A stretch of 64,000 bases of DNA, taken from contig OY725488.1 of the NCBI GenBank assembly GCA_963281255.1, forward strand, positions 8,777,524-8,841,523, written 5' to 3'. The notes beneath the pieces are model-generated. The model saw only the letters and a program-made list of their open reading frames with translations. It did not search any database and was not told the origin of the DNA. This DNA comes from Aphrocallistes beatrix (Eukaryota; Porifera; Hexactinellida; Sceptrulophora; Aphrocallistidae). A program made the position numbers and the translations under genes. Shown here in pieces: positions 9,681 to 17,730 of this stretch (position 1 is the stretch's first letter; each line of letters opens with the position of its first letter).

Positions 9681-10928
9681 TCAAATAATACTCTTCTCCT
9701 TGAGAGGTCTGTTTTGCTCCACCCTCTCCAGGCCCATCCTCTCCAGCTGAATGGAATGTGTGACTCCGTCTAGGAGGAGTTCGCTCACAGCTCTCCCCAC
9801 AGCGGGACTCTGCTGGATTCCGTGTCCGCTGAAACCCCCGACCACGATCAGGTTACCCACCAAGCCGTGCCTCCCGATAATCCCATTCTGGTCCAGCGTG
9901 TTGTACTCATAAGAGCCAGCCCAACCACTGGCCACTTTCAGAGATTCAAAGCCCGGAACCCGAAATGCTAAATGCGGCCAGATTTCTTGGTCGAAGAAGT
10001 TGTAATCAACCTCGGTGTCGAAGGTGTCAGGATCTTGACTCGGACTTGGACTTTTGCCACAAATAAAGGTGTTGAGTGACCCCTCTCTACGAGAGTACAC
10101 CCCAGAAGTGTCAATAAGCATAGGGAAGTAGCTATCGGAGAAACTTTTACATTTGAACACGAAAACCATTCGTTTTCTCGGACGTATCGGAACTCCAAGA
10201 TCTGGACTGAGCAACTTCATCACAGAGTCTGACCACGGCCCGGCTGCGTTGATAAGATGCGAGCAAGAGATCTGAGAAGAATTTCCATTTGAATCTCTCA
10301 GTGTCGCTCCCTGTATGAGTCCTCCACCGCAATCCACCTTGATCACTTCGCTGTTAATCACTTCGATGCCAGAATGCACTATCTTATTCCTGAACGCACT
10401 GAGGAGCAGCCAAGGATCGAACCACCCCTCCTTACCCACCCCAAGGGAACCAATACTCAGGCCCGCAGGGTTGATCCAAGGGAAACGGAGCTCCATTTGA
10501 GACGCCTCTATGAGTTCCACTTCAGCTCCGTGTTCCCTCTGCACCTTGTGATTTTCCAAGAGGACCTGGCGGCCCTTCTCAGTGGCCAGAAAGAGGTAGC
10601 CTCCCCTTACAAACCCGATATCTACTGGGTCACTGACCCTCAGGTGAGAATCTACATTCTGCAAAAAGTTGTAGGAGAAAGAGGAAAGTTGGATGTTCTC
10701 ACTGAGACTGAATTGCTGTCTCATGGAGCCTACGGACTTGGGAGTGGAGGCCAAGGAATAAGTACTGTCCCGCTCTATTACACAAATGGAGGAAGGAGGC
10801 AGGCGCTTAGAGATAAAGAAAGCAGAACTCATACCCATGATTCCCCCGCCGACTATCGCGACATCGTAGTGCTTGCTCCGCGTGATCGAGAGAGATGGCC
10901 GGAATGAAGAGCCGAGTCTACTCAGCAT
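9681..10928 (-). CDS. FOXRED1: FOXRED1 homologue (FAD oxidoreductase, complex I assembly)
   Basis: A single exon of 415 residues from the ATG at 10928. After a short basic leader (MLSRLGSSFRPSLSITRSKH, a plausible mitochondrial presequence) comes the dinucleotide-binding motif VAIVGGGIMGMSSAF. This is followed by the DAO-family blocks VIERDSTYSLAST, QQFSLSENIQLS and GWFDPWLLLSAF, and the C-terminal FAD-contact motif LIVVGGFSGHGIQQSPAVGR. These are the recognisable FOXRED1 signatures. In humans it is a matrix protein needed for assembly of respiratory complex I. It is somewhat shorter than the human protein (about 486 residues), mostly at the N-terminus. Its start codon lies inside the last codons of the upstream propeller gene (11-bp overlap), which is unusual for a nuclear gene. 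Confidence 0.95.
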   Translation of the reverse strand: MLSRLGSSFRPSLSITRSKHYDVAIVGGGIMGMSSAFFISKRLPPSSICVIERDSTYSLASTPKSVGSMRQQFSLSENIQLSSFSYNFLQNVDSHLRVSDPVDIGFVRGGYLFLATEKGRQVLLENHKVQREHGAEVELIEASQMELRFPWINPAGLSIGSLGVGKEGWFDPWLLLSAFRNKIVHSGIEVINSEVIKVDCGGGLIQGATLRDSNGNSSQISCSHLINAAGPWSDSVMKLLSPDLGVPIRPRKRMVFVFKCKSFSDSYFPMLIDTSGVYSRREGSLNTFICGKSPSPSQDPDTFDTEVDYNFFDQEIWPHLAFRVPGFESLKVASGWAGSYEYNTLDQNGIIGRHGLVGNLIVVGGFSGHGIQQSPAVGRAVSELLLDGVTHSIQLERMGLERVEQNRPLKEKSII

Positions 10929-11784
10929 GGCTAGTGCGGTACCTGCTAATATTGTTTATGTTAAAGCATTGGATGGGGTAGGAGCTGGATTTATTACAAA
11001 TGATGAACAGGTCAGGCGGGATAAATGCTATTGCGAAAGGGCGAACAAAAGAACCGATATCGTCCCCGAATCCTCCGATTTTCTCCTGCACATTCCCGTT
11101 ACGATCCAAGACGTGCAGCCCATGCTGGTGAGTCAAACAAACAATCGCAAAATCGATATTTTTAGTCGTGAATGCATCTCTCACAAAATTTTCGGCGGCG
11201 CTGGAGAAAGTTCTCAGAAGATGGCCCAGCAGGTCGTAGACTTGGATGAAGTGCGCCGGCTCCAGATTCTGGACCAGGAGCGAGGCCTTGTCAGGACTGA
11301 GCTTAACGTCCATCGGAGTCAGACTGCAGGGGTGAGGACCCAGAGGGAAAGAGAAAGGCGGCTCATCTCCATGAAATGCTACAATCCGAGACTGCATGAA
11401 CTCGCACGTGTACAGTCTGCCAGCAAGATCACACGCCAGACTCACGAAGGAAGAAGAAAACCGCCACCTGGAGACTAAGGAGCCTTGAAAGATCTCCACA
11501 ACTTGGATGTAGGGCTGGCCTGAAACTTTAGAAATGAGGAATAGAAGGTTGGCACTGGGAGCAGCTGTCATGCTCTCTACGTTGAAATCCAACGTGAAAC
11601 TGCTCATGTGTCGCAATGCTCTATCAAACGTGTGTACTATCCTCCTGTCATCATCCAGAATGAACAGCAGCTGCTCCTGATGATCGACTGCGATCTCTCT
11701 CGCTCTGAGCTTTAGAGTCAACGGCTGAGATTGAGTGGATAGAGGCGTGGAAGAAAACATTTTGGGGTTTTGATCAATGTCCAT
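10918..11784 (-). CDS. Six-bladed beta-propeller (NHL-like) protein
   Basis: I start it at the ATG at 11784 (MDIDQNPKMF...), giving 288 residues; the frame is open a few codons further but without an ATG. Repeated ~45-residue blocks carry the NHL-like pattern: REIAVDHQEQLLFILDDDRR, SLACDLAGRLYTCEFMQSR, ...SLLVQNLEPAHFIQVYDLLG and HQHGLHVLDRNGNVQEKIGG. They are consistent with a six-bladed propeller with no other domain. No signal peptide is evident. The function is unknown. The stop codon TAG is at 10918-10920, inside the FOXRED1 reading frame, which runs on the same strand in another frame. Confidence 0.75.
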   Translation of the reverse strand: MDIDQNPKMFSSTPLSTQSQPLTLKLRAREIAVDHQEQLLFILDDDRRIVHTFDRALRHMSSFTLDFNVESMTAAPSANLLFLISKVSGQPYIQVVEIFQGSLVSRWRFSSSFVSLACDLAGRLYTCEFMQSRIVAFHGDEPPFSFPLGPHPCSLTPMDVKLSPDKASLLVQNLEPAHFIQVYDLLGHLLRTFSSAAENFVRDAFTTKNIDFAIVCLTHQHGLHVLDRNGNVQEKIGGFGDDIGSFVRPFAIAFIPPDLFIICNKSSSYPIQCFNINNISRYRTSHAE

Positions 11785-12001
11785 ACCACAGGATCGTTTC
11801 AATGAGCTACGAGATGAGTAATCTACTAAACATCGTTGCTATATATAAATATCTATGTATAGTACAGCCTGCTACTGCAATGTTACAATTATAATACAAC
11901 CTAATGCCAGTATTCACAAAGTATTATACTACAGTGTTGTCAGAGAGCTGATTATCAGCTAGGAACTTGTTAAGAACCGCGAGGTTAGAACCCATCGGGC
12001 G

Positions 12002-12201
12002 NNNNNNNNNNNNNNNNNNNNNNNNNNNNNNNNNNNNNNNNNNNNNNNNNNNNNNNNNNNNNNNNNNNNNNNNNNNNNNNNNNNNNNNNNNNNNNNNNNN
12101 NNNNNNNNNNNNNNNNNNNNNNNNNNNNNNNNNNNNNNNNNNNNNNNNNNNNNNNNNNNNNNNNNNNNNNNNNNNNNNNNNNNNNNNNNNNNNNNNNNNN
12201 N
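12002..12201. other. Assembly gap (200 N)
   Basis: Exactly 200 undetermined bases, a conventional gap size, so the true distance is unknown. It lies just past the stop of the USP gene and about 220 bp upstream of the propeller gene. Reading frames spanning it are artefacts. Confidence 1.
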
Positions 12202-12220
12202 AAAAGGGAGAAACTGAATC

Positions 12221-13783
12221 TCAGATCTCTGATACATCTTTCACAAGTTCATAGAAGAGGATATAAGCTTCTTGAGTCTTGACATAGTCCCAACCTAACA
12301 CACTCATACTCGAATCATTAAAACAGCGCCATTGTTCCTTGTACTTGCAGAATGCCTTGTAGTGTCCCCCGTATATCCCGCCTGAATGGCTCACTACCCC
12401 GTAGAGGGAGTAGTCGTGCTTCACTCGGGACTCGTTCTCCAGAGTCCAGGTCTGCTCGAAGGTGACAGGCGTGGACAGCTTGCTCCTGACGCTGTACCCA
12501 GAGAACCGCTTCAGTTGGATCACCAGGATATCCGGCAGTTTGGCTACAGTCAGCTGCTTCGTGCATTTGGTGCACTTCTTACAATCGCTGCAGTAAGGCC
12601 GCTCCTCGTCATCTAGCGTTTCCTCATCTGTGAACTGCTTGAAGCACTGAGACAGCTTGACCGGAGCTTGAGCACTGGAGTCATAGGAGAGGGAATATGA
12701 AGATATATAGGAGGGTCTCTTAACTAGAGTGGGAGTACTCTTTAGTATTGGAAGGGCGAGGTCCATGTATGGATCATACACGACAGACCTTTTCTTGCAT
12801 ACAGTGCAGTAGATCGTACTCCTCAGCATTCCACAGAACAGCTCCGACACTCTACTGTTTTCCCAGGTGAGATACCGCTCGCAGGCCTGCTTCAATGTTT
12901 CGTTCTCCTCTGGAGCTTCCCGCCCTACGGCCCGATTGATCTCCTCGTGGACTTCATTGAGGAGGAAGCGCATGAACTCCTGAGCGTCGTGCTGGCTGTA
13001 CCCAGAGAACCGGGGGGCGACCCTACCCACTTCATCTTTAAGATCGTATGGAGTGACAGATATAGTGTAAGAGGACATCCACAACTCCCTTAACACCTTA
13101 GCGAATGCAGCAGAGAGGCTGCCCTTCTTCGGACTCCGCAGAGACTGCTTGTAGCTGTCAGACACGAAGTACTCTCTGAGTGGCAGCGTGTGGCTGAGAC
13201 ACTGCAGTATGCAGTTCATGAAGCAGGTGTTGCCGAGGTTCTTCAGCCCACGACCTGGATGAAGCTTTCCCGCCCAAGATCCATCTCTAGCTCCACCTAC
13301 AGCAGGACCCGTAGCCGTAGCCGTGATTGTAGCTGTAGCTGTAGCCGTAGCCGTGATTGTAGCTGTAGGGACAGGAGTTATGGGGTTAGAGGAATGTCTT
13401 CCTGGATGAGAGATGTCTGGGGTTATGCCATTGCTCAGAGTCTTCGAATGTGTGGTAGAGGTCTTGGAAACTGTTCTATTTATTGGCTGTATATTCTCCT
13501 TACCATTTTCGGGTGAATTTACTTTTTTATTGTAAGTCGAGTCTGTTCTTCCAGCTGGTGGATTAGCTTTAGCAGAGGGACTGAGTGGAGGTTTTGCTCC
13601 TACTTTTGCATTACTAAACTCTCCAGGCGGTCTGAAGATAGGTTTGGAGGACTTGCTTTCCACTTTTGAATTCGGCACACTTTTTTTAAAGTCGACACCA
13701 CCATAATTATTAGTACCAAACGTTGTTGTGGGGTTGGGTTTTTGTGGTTTCTTAGTAGGAGTTGATTTAAAATAGCTACTCAT
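12221..13783 (-). CDS. Ubiquitin-specific protease, USP2/USP21-like
   Basis: A single exon of 520 residues from the ATG at 13783. Residues 1-175 are disordered and rich in Lys, Pro, Ser and Thr, with an alternating Thr-Ala/Thr-Ile tract at ~140-158. The catalytic domain starts at ~178: the Cys box GLKNLGNTCFMNCILQCLSH with catalytic Cys187, the QQ/DAQ box RFSGYSQHDAQEFMRFLLNE, two CxxC pairs (CTVCKK; CSDCKKC) that form the zinc ribbon, LVIQLKRFSGYSVR, and the His box GGIYGGHYKAFCKY ending in CFNDSSM. The whole triad appears intact. Compact catalytic domain, spacing and sequence fit USP2/USP21. It is expected to remove ubiquitin from cytosolic or nuclear substrates. The first ~130 residues are shared with the chimeric gene at 14552-15448. 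Confidence 0.93.
   Translation of the reverse strand: MSSYFKSTPTKKPQKPNPTTTFGTNNYGGVDFKKSVPNSKVESKSSKPIFRPPGEFSNAKVGAKPPLSPSAKANPPAGRTDSTYNKKVNSPENGKENIQPINRTVSKTSTTHSKTLSNGITPDISHPGRHSSNPITPVPTATITATATATATITATATGPAVGGARDGSWAGKLHPGRGLKNLGNTCFMNCILQCLSHTLPLREYFVSDSYKQSLRSPKKGSLSAAFAKVLRELWMSSYTISVTPYDLKDEVGRVAPRFSGYSQHDAQEFMRFLLNEVHEEINRAVGREAPEENETLKQACERYLTWENSRVSELFCGMLRSTIYCTVCKKRSVVYDPYMDLALPILKSTPTLVKRPSYISSYSLSYDSSAQAPVKLSQCFKQFTDEETLDDEERPYCSDCKKCTKCTKQLTVAKLPDILVIQLKRFSGYSVRSKLSTPVTFEQTWTLENESRVKHDYSLYGVVSHSGGIYGGHYKAFCKYKEQWRCFNDSSMSVLGWDYVKTQEAYILFYELVKDVSEI
13262..13376 (+). repeat. Imprecise GTAGCC/GTAGCT repeat inside the USP gene
   Basis: A run of hexamers of the type GTAGCCGTGATTGTAGCTGT encodes the alternating Thr-Ala tract in the disordered N-terminal part of the USP (minus strand). 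This tract is absent from the duplicated USP N-terminus at 15 kb, so it lies just beyond the duplication boundary. Confidence 0.7.
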
Positions 13784-14017
13784 TTCCTATAAATCTCTAT
13801 TTTTATTCAAGTAAACATACTGAACATTAAAATATTGTCCATTTCTGTCCAAAGAGTATTCTTATTTACTCAAATACTTTGAAATCAATCAATTTGAAAC
13901 AACTCAATACAACCATTCACTGGACTAGTCTATAGGTGATGTACCTCCCAGCCGTCTCGCTGGGGCGGATAATCTTGACCACCTGTCCCCTCTTCAGCCC
14001 CAGGTACCGAGCCACAG
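13397..14017. repeat. Segmental duplication, copy 1 (USP 5' end plus POLR2E 3' end)
   Basis: This ~620-bp block is nearly identical to 15057-15682. In minus-strand order it carries the last codons of POLR2E, the ~135-bp spacer and the first ~130 codons of the USP. In copy 2 the POLR2E end is continuous with the whole gene; in copy 1 the USP is whole. So the ancestral order was POLR2E then USP, and the junction was duplicated in tandem. Confidence 0.9.
13917..14017 (-). pseudogene. POLR2E 3'-end fragment
   Basis: About 33 codons identical or nearly so to the end of intact POLR2E (…[20 protein letters not shown]…LVQ, stop at 13917-13919). The rest of the gene is missing; at 14018 the sequence passes directly into a pogo-like element. 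It has no start and cannot be functional. Confidence 0.93.
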
Positions 14018-14166
14018 AATCCTGCTTAACCGGGACACTGGTCCCGGATATTTTGTCCCGATTAAGCGGAGTTCCCAACTAACCGATGGAATTTAGTATT
14101 AGCTTCTATGTATGGGAGCCATTTCGTTCCTGGAGACTTGTCCCGATTAATAAGCGGAGCTGACTG
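14018..14166. mobile_element. Pogo-like element fragment at duplication breakpoint
   Basis: It contains TTGTCCCGATTAAGCGGAG and ends ATAAGCGGAGCTGACTG followed by TATA, matching the terminal pattern of the pogo-like elements at 3786 and 63315 (ends CAGT, TA target). The left end abuts the truncated POLR2E fragment, so either its insertion or recombination between such elements may have produced the breakpoint. Confidence 0.55.
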
Positions 14167-14284
14167 TATATTAATGGAATGTGACAGGTGTACTGAATAT
14201 CGAGTCCAATTTATACATGCCGGACAGAAATTTGTTAAGCTGCCCCGATTAGGGAGTGAGTGAGAGTATTATTGTCTATTATTA

Positions 14285-14425
14285 TCTTATATATTAAAAC
14301 GCTAATATTTTTTGTTTGTTTGTTTGTCCGAATTGATTGAAGAATTGGCAAATCGTAGAGATATGAAAATTGGCATGTAGGTTTCAAATGATGAGTCTAC
14401 GATTAAGTTCGAAGATCTAACCGAA
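14285..14425 (+). repeat. Repeat family H, 5' fragment
   Basis: Starts TCTTATATATTAAAACGC, then T-rich GTTTGTTTGTTTGTCC and GAATTGATTGAAGAATTGGC, and continues to about the GTTCGAAGATCTAA block. This is the constant 5' end of family H. The 3' GC-rich end is absent here. Confidence 0.75.
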
Positions 14426-14551
14426 ATTTGAAAATATTACATCACATTTTCCCATTCCACTACATTCTATATTCTCCTAGGAGATCAAGCTGAAAATATA
14501 TGTAGACATAAATTATTGTCCCCAGACACACAACGAGTTTACTATTATGTG

Positions 14552-15448
14552 TTAGAGCAATCCCGTGTGTACTTTCCAACTTTCCAACTTCACGTCCCTT
14601 CTCTCCAATAGTGTGTTGCAGAATACCTTCTGAGCTGAATCCCCTTTCACTCCAACAGCCATGACAGGTTTGAATGCTGTATAGTCGATGGATTCACTCT
14701 CAATTACTTTTCCTACCGTAGCGATACAGCGTTCTAGCTTGTGTGTATCTATCTTTAAATGTATCTGTCTCTTAACAGTGCGATGCAGTTCATCTAGCTT
14801 TTCTTCCAATTTTTTAACGATTTCCTCTTGTATTTTTTTCAGATGATTTTGTTTTAGTCCTGTTTCAATTTGATGTTTTGTTTTGTTAATTTCTTCAACC
14901 ATTTCTCTACATTCAATGTCCCTTGATCGTTTTCTCATTTCCATCACATGAATGTTTTTGATAAGTTCTTTTCTCCTTCCATTCAAGAGATCAATCACTT
15001 GATCAAATACTCGATTTAATTCCATTTCTAATGGAGTGACTTTTTCAGGGAAAATACTTCCTAGATGAGAGATGTCTGGAGTTATGCCATTGTTCAGAAT
15101 CTTCGAATGTGTGGTAGAGGTCTTGGAAACTGTTCTATTTATTGGCTGTGTATTCTCCTTACCATTTTCGGGTGAATTTACTTTTTTATTGTAAGTTGAG
15201 TTTGTTCTTCCAGCTGGTGGATTAGCTTTAGCAGAGAGACTGAGTGAAGATTTTGCTGCTAATAATTTTGCATTACTAAACTCTCCAGGCGGTCTGAGGA
15301 TAGTTTTGGAGAACTTGCTTTCCACTTTTGAATTCGGCACACTTTTTTTAAAGTCGACTTCTTTACCACCAAAATAATTAGGAAACGTTGTTGTGGGGTT
15401 GGGTTTTTGTGGTTTCTTAGTAGGAGTTGATTTAAAATAGCTACTCAT
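14552..15448 (-). CDS. Chimeric gene: USP N-terminus fused to coiled coil
   Basis: An intact frame of 298 residues from the ATG at 15448. Residues 1 to ~130 match the N-terminus of the USP at 13783 with scattered substitutions (MSSYFKSTPTKKPQKPNPTT at the start, GITPDIS at the end of similarity). From ~131 on the sequence is unrelated to USPs: a long charged coiled coil (…EMELNRVFDQVIDLLNGRRK, EEIVKKLEEKLDELHRTVKR…) like the coiled coils that precede NHL repeats in the proteins at 1-968 and 38800-40035. No protease domain and no NHL repeats follow. It therefore keeps the USP promoter and start but a new C-terminus. Whether it is expressed is unknown; the frame has stayed open despite many substitutions. 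Confidence 0.8.
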   Translation of the reverse strand: MSSYFKSTPTKKPQKPNPTTTFPNYFGGKEVDFKKSVPNSKVESKFSKTILRPPGEFSNAKLLAAKSSLSLSAKANPPAGRTNSTYNKKVNSPENGKENTQPINRTVSKTSTTHSKILNNGITPDISHLGSIFPEKVTPLEMELNRVFDQVIDLLNGRRKELIKNIHVMEMRKRSRDIECREMVEEINKTKHQIETGLKQNHLKKIQEEIVKKLEEKLDELHRTVKRQIHLKIDTHKLERCIATVGKVIESESIDYTAFKPVMAVGVKGDSAQKVFCNTLLERRDVKLESWKVHTGLL

Positions 15449-15682
15449 TTCCTATAAATCTCTATTTTTATTCAAGTAAACATACTGAACATTAAAATAT
15501 TGTCCATTTCTGTCCAAAGAGTATTCTTATTTACTCAAATACTTTGAAATCAATCAATTTGAAACAACTCAATACAACCATTCACTGGACAAGTCTATAG
15601 GTGATGTACCTCCCAGCCGTCTCGCTGGGGCGGATAATCTTGACCACCTGTCCCCTCTTCAGCCCCAGGTACCTAGCCACAG
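15057..15682. repeat. Segmental duplication, copy 2
   Basis: Partner of 13397-14017. Differences include small in-frame indels (for example TTTGGTACTAAT-type changes near the GGVDF/GGKEVDF codons), so the duplication is not brand-new. Confidence 0.9.
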
Positions 15683-16217
15683 GGTCCGTGTGCTGGATCC
15701 TGGGCAGCTGGCTTTCCTTCAGCTTGTACCTGCTCAGCAGTTCCTTCTTCTCCTCGTCGGACATGACCAGGTGCTTGGGGACCAGCTCGTGGTCCGTGAT
15801 GTTGATCATCAGCTCCGCCTCCATGAACTGCTCCAGGATGAACCCATTGGGCGCCGCCTCCACCATGCCCTGTCTGGCCGACGGAGTCATGCTCTGCTGC
15901 ACCACTATGATGGCGTGCCGCACGTTCTCCGTGTTCATCTTCTGGAAGTACTTCTTTATGATGGCCACGTTCACCTTCTCTTCCTCCGGGAAGAAGATGA
16001 ACATCTGGTTGGACACGTCCTTCGAGTGGGACACGATCAGGTTCAAGTCGGCGCGTGCGCAGAGTCCGCCGGTGGAGTGCTGAGTGAACTGCTGCTTGAA
16101 CTCGTCGAACGTCTGGTCCAGTTCCTCCAGGGTCACCACGAAGCCGCGGTCCTTGCACAGGTGGAACAGCGTCTTGCGGATGCGCCAGTAGCGGTAGAAC
16201 TCCATCTCGTCGTCCAT
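15582..16217 (-). CDS. POLR2E: RNA polymerase subunit RPB5 (RPABC1)
   Basis: I choose the ATG at 16217 ([20 protein letters not shown]), giving 211 residues, against 210 in human. The N-terminal jaw part ([17 protein letters not shown]) and the highly conserved C-terminal assembly domain ([13 protein letters not shown], then [20 protein letters not shown] and [20 protein letters not shown]) match RPB5. The subunit is shared by nuclear RNA polymerases I, II and III. Codon use is strikingly GC-rich at third positions compared with the AT-rich surroundings, as for the copine and ATG14 genes, which is consistent with a highly expressed gene. The 3' end is duplicated at 13917-14017. Confidence 0.98.
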   Translation of the reverse strand: MDDEMEFYRYWRIRKTLFHLCKDRGFVVTLEELDQTFDEFKQQFTQHSTGGLCARADLNLIVSHSKDVSNQMFIFFPEEEKVNVAIIKKYFQKMNTENVRHAIIVVQQSMTPSARQGMVEAAPNGFILEQFMEAELMINITDHELVPKHLVMSDEEKKELLSRYKLKESQLPRIQHTDPVARYLGLKRGQVVKIIRPSETAGRYITYRLVQ

Positions 16218-16303
16218 TCTGTCCGCTAGGAATGTACGGCTAATGTATACATATAGTTTGGGATCAGATACAGTAGACACTCCTTAATGGGGCACTTCGA
16301 GCA

Positions 16304-16861
16304 TCCTTACTATTAAAACTCGATTATTGTTTGTTTGTGTATATATATATATATATATATATCTCTGTAACGAATTGATTGAAGAAACTGCCGGGCGTAG
16401 AAAGCTAATTTTTGGCATGTGGGAGTCTTTTGCCTATGGCTCCAGTAAGTTCTGAGTTCAGAGAAAAATGTCGACACATCATGGAATTATGACGTCATTG
16501 TCACATTTTTAAAAGTTAAGCAACACAGTTATTCGGGCATAACTCAGCCATTATAGGATATAGAAGGCTGAAATTTTAATAGAATCTGTATACTAACATA
16601 CCTCACATATGATGCGACTTTCATCAAAAAATGATGACTCATCACTTTGTTATGACGTCATCATTACGCATCAAAAATTTTAAAATTGACAAATTTGGTG
16701 ATTTTTCGAGTGATATCGATTAGCACAGTAGAACAGACATATTTAGAGATGTTATCTCCCTTATAATTAACCAATGTGACTCCAGGCGACCGAAGGGAGC
16801 CTCCGGCGGACACAAAGTGTCCGCCAGCCGCGCAGCGCAAGCAAGCGCGAAGCGCGCTTGT
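16304..16861 (+). repeat. Repeat family H, near-complete copy (short internal type)
   Basis: Starts TCCTTACTATTAAAACTCG, has a TATATA stretch, AATTGATTGAAGAAACTGCC, TTTTGGCATGTGGGAG and TGACGTCATC blocks, and ends with GGCGGACACAAAGTGTCCGC, CGCAGCGCAAGCAAGCG and AAGCGCGCTTG. An inverted copy with the same interior is at 31497-31961. The interior differs from the longer type at 29773 although both ends are shared. Confidence 0.75.
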
Positions 16862-17730
16862 ATTATATATAGTATGATAGAATTAATACTGATTTGACCA
16901 TTGATCAATAAGGTTTAGTACATAAATGAAGACATTTATAACCTTCATCAAGTGTGTTCAAAGCCTTCACTCTTGTTTCTAAATTTAGATCTTCCTTCTT
17001 TACAGAGTTATGTGACGCTATTTTTACTTGATTACTTTATATTAATGATTACTATTATAATAATCAATATATATTAATGGAATGTGACAGGTGTACTGAA
17101 TATCGAGTCCGATTTATAAATGTCGGATATAAATGTGTTAAGCTGCCGTGAGTAGGAAGTGAGTGCCGTACAAGTACGAGTATATTGTCTCTACGTAGTA
17201 GTATATACTCTTTTTGATATAATGCTGATACTTGTGAAGGGTCACTGGTGGATTTAAAGTTCAGGATGGCTTTGATAGGTGCAGGAGAAAGAATCTTGAA
17301 TTTGTTCAATGCATTTTTATGGCTAGAATGTACCTTGGATTTGAATCAGTGGCGATTTCTATGGGAAGGGCAATCAAAATTCCTGACAATAGAAGTGATC
17401 AAATTCTTATTTTTTTAACCAACAAAAGAATACAAGACTATAATACGTATTCGTATACGAATACAAAATCATATTTTCGTTTTTCAAATGAGATGTCTCG
17501 ATTACTCTGTCAATACTATGTATTATCAAATATGCCATCAATGCTGCATGTGCCTACTTGTGACTACTGTTAAAAAATAGTTTTTTTCCGCGGGGGTGGG
17601 CGGCCGCTCGTTCGCCCTTCTCAATTACGCCGCGTAAATTGAATCTAATACAAAGTAGTAATTCAGACAGTTTCCAACTTAGGAGTTCCACTTCACACGT
17701 TTCTACACACACGAGTGTCCCTGTCTATTA
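16862..17730. other. Intergenic region upstream of HPS4
   Basis: No gene recognised. A stretch near 17072-17160 (AATGGAATGTGACAGGTGTA…) repeats sequence at 14173-14260, so it is another dispersed repeat. Just upstream of HPS4 (17585-17640) is a GC-rich island with GGGTGGGCGGCCGCTCG, probably the HPS4 promoter region. Confidence 0.5.

Noticed and set aside
11959-12254. Reading frames across the run of N
   Set aside because: They cross undetermined sequence and have no meaning.
15673-16229. Overlapping open frames on both strands over POLR2E
   Set aside because: Shadows caused by the high GC content of POLR2E; they lack conserved motifs.
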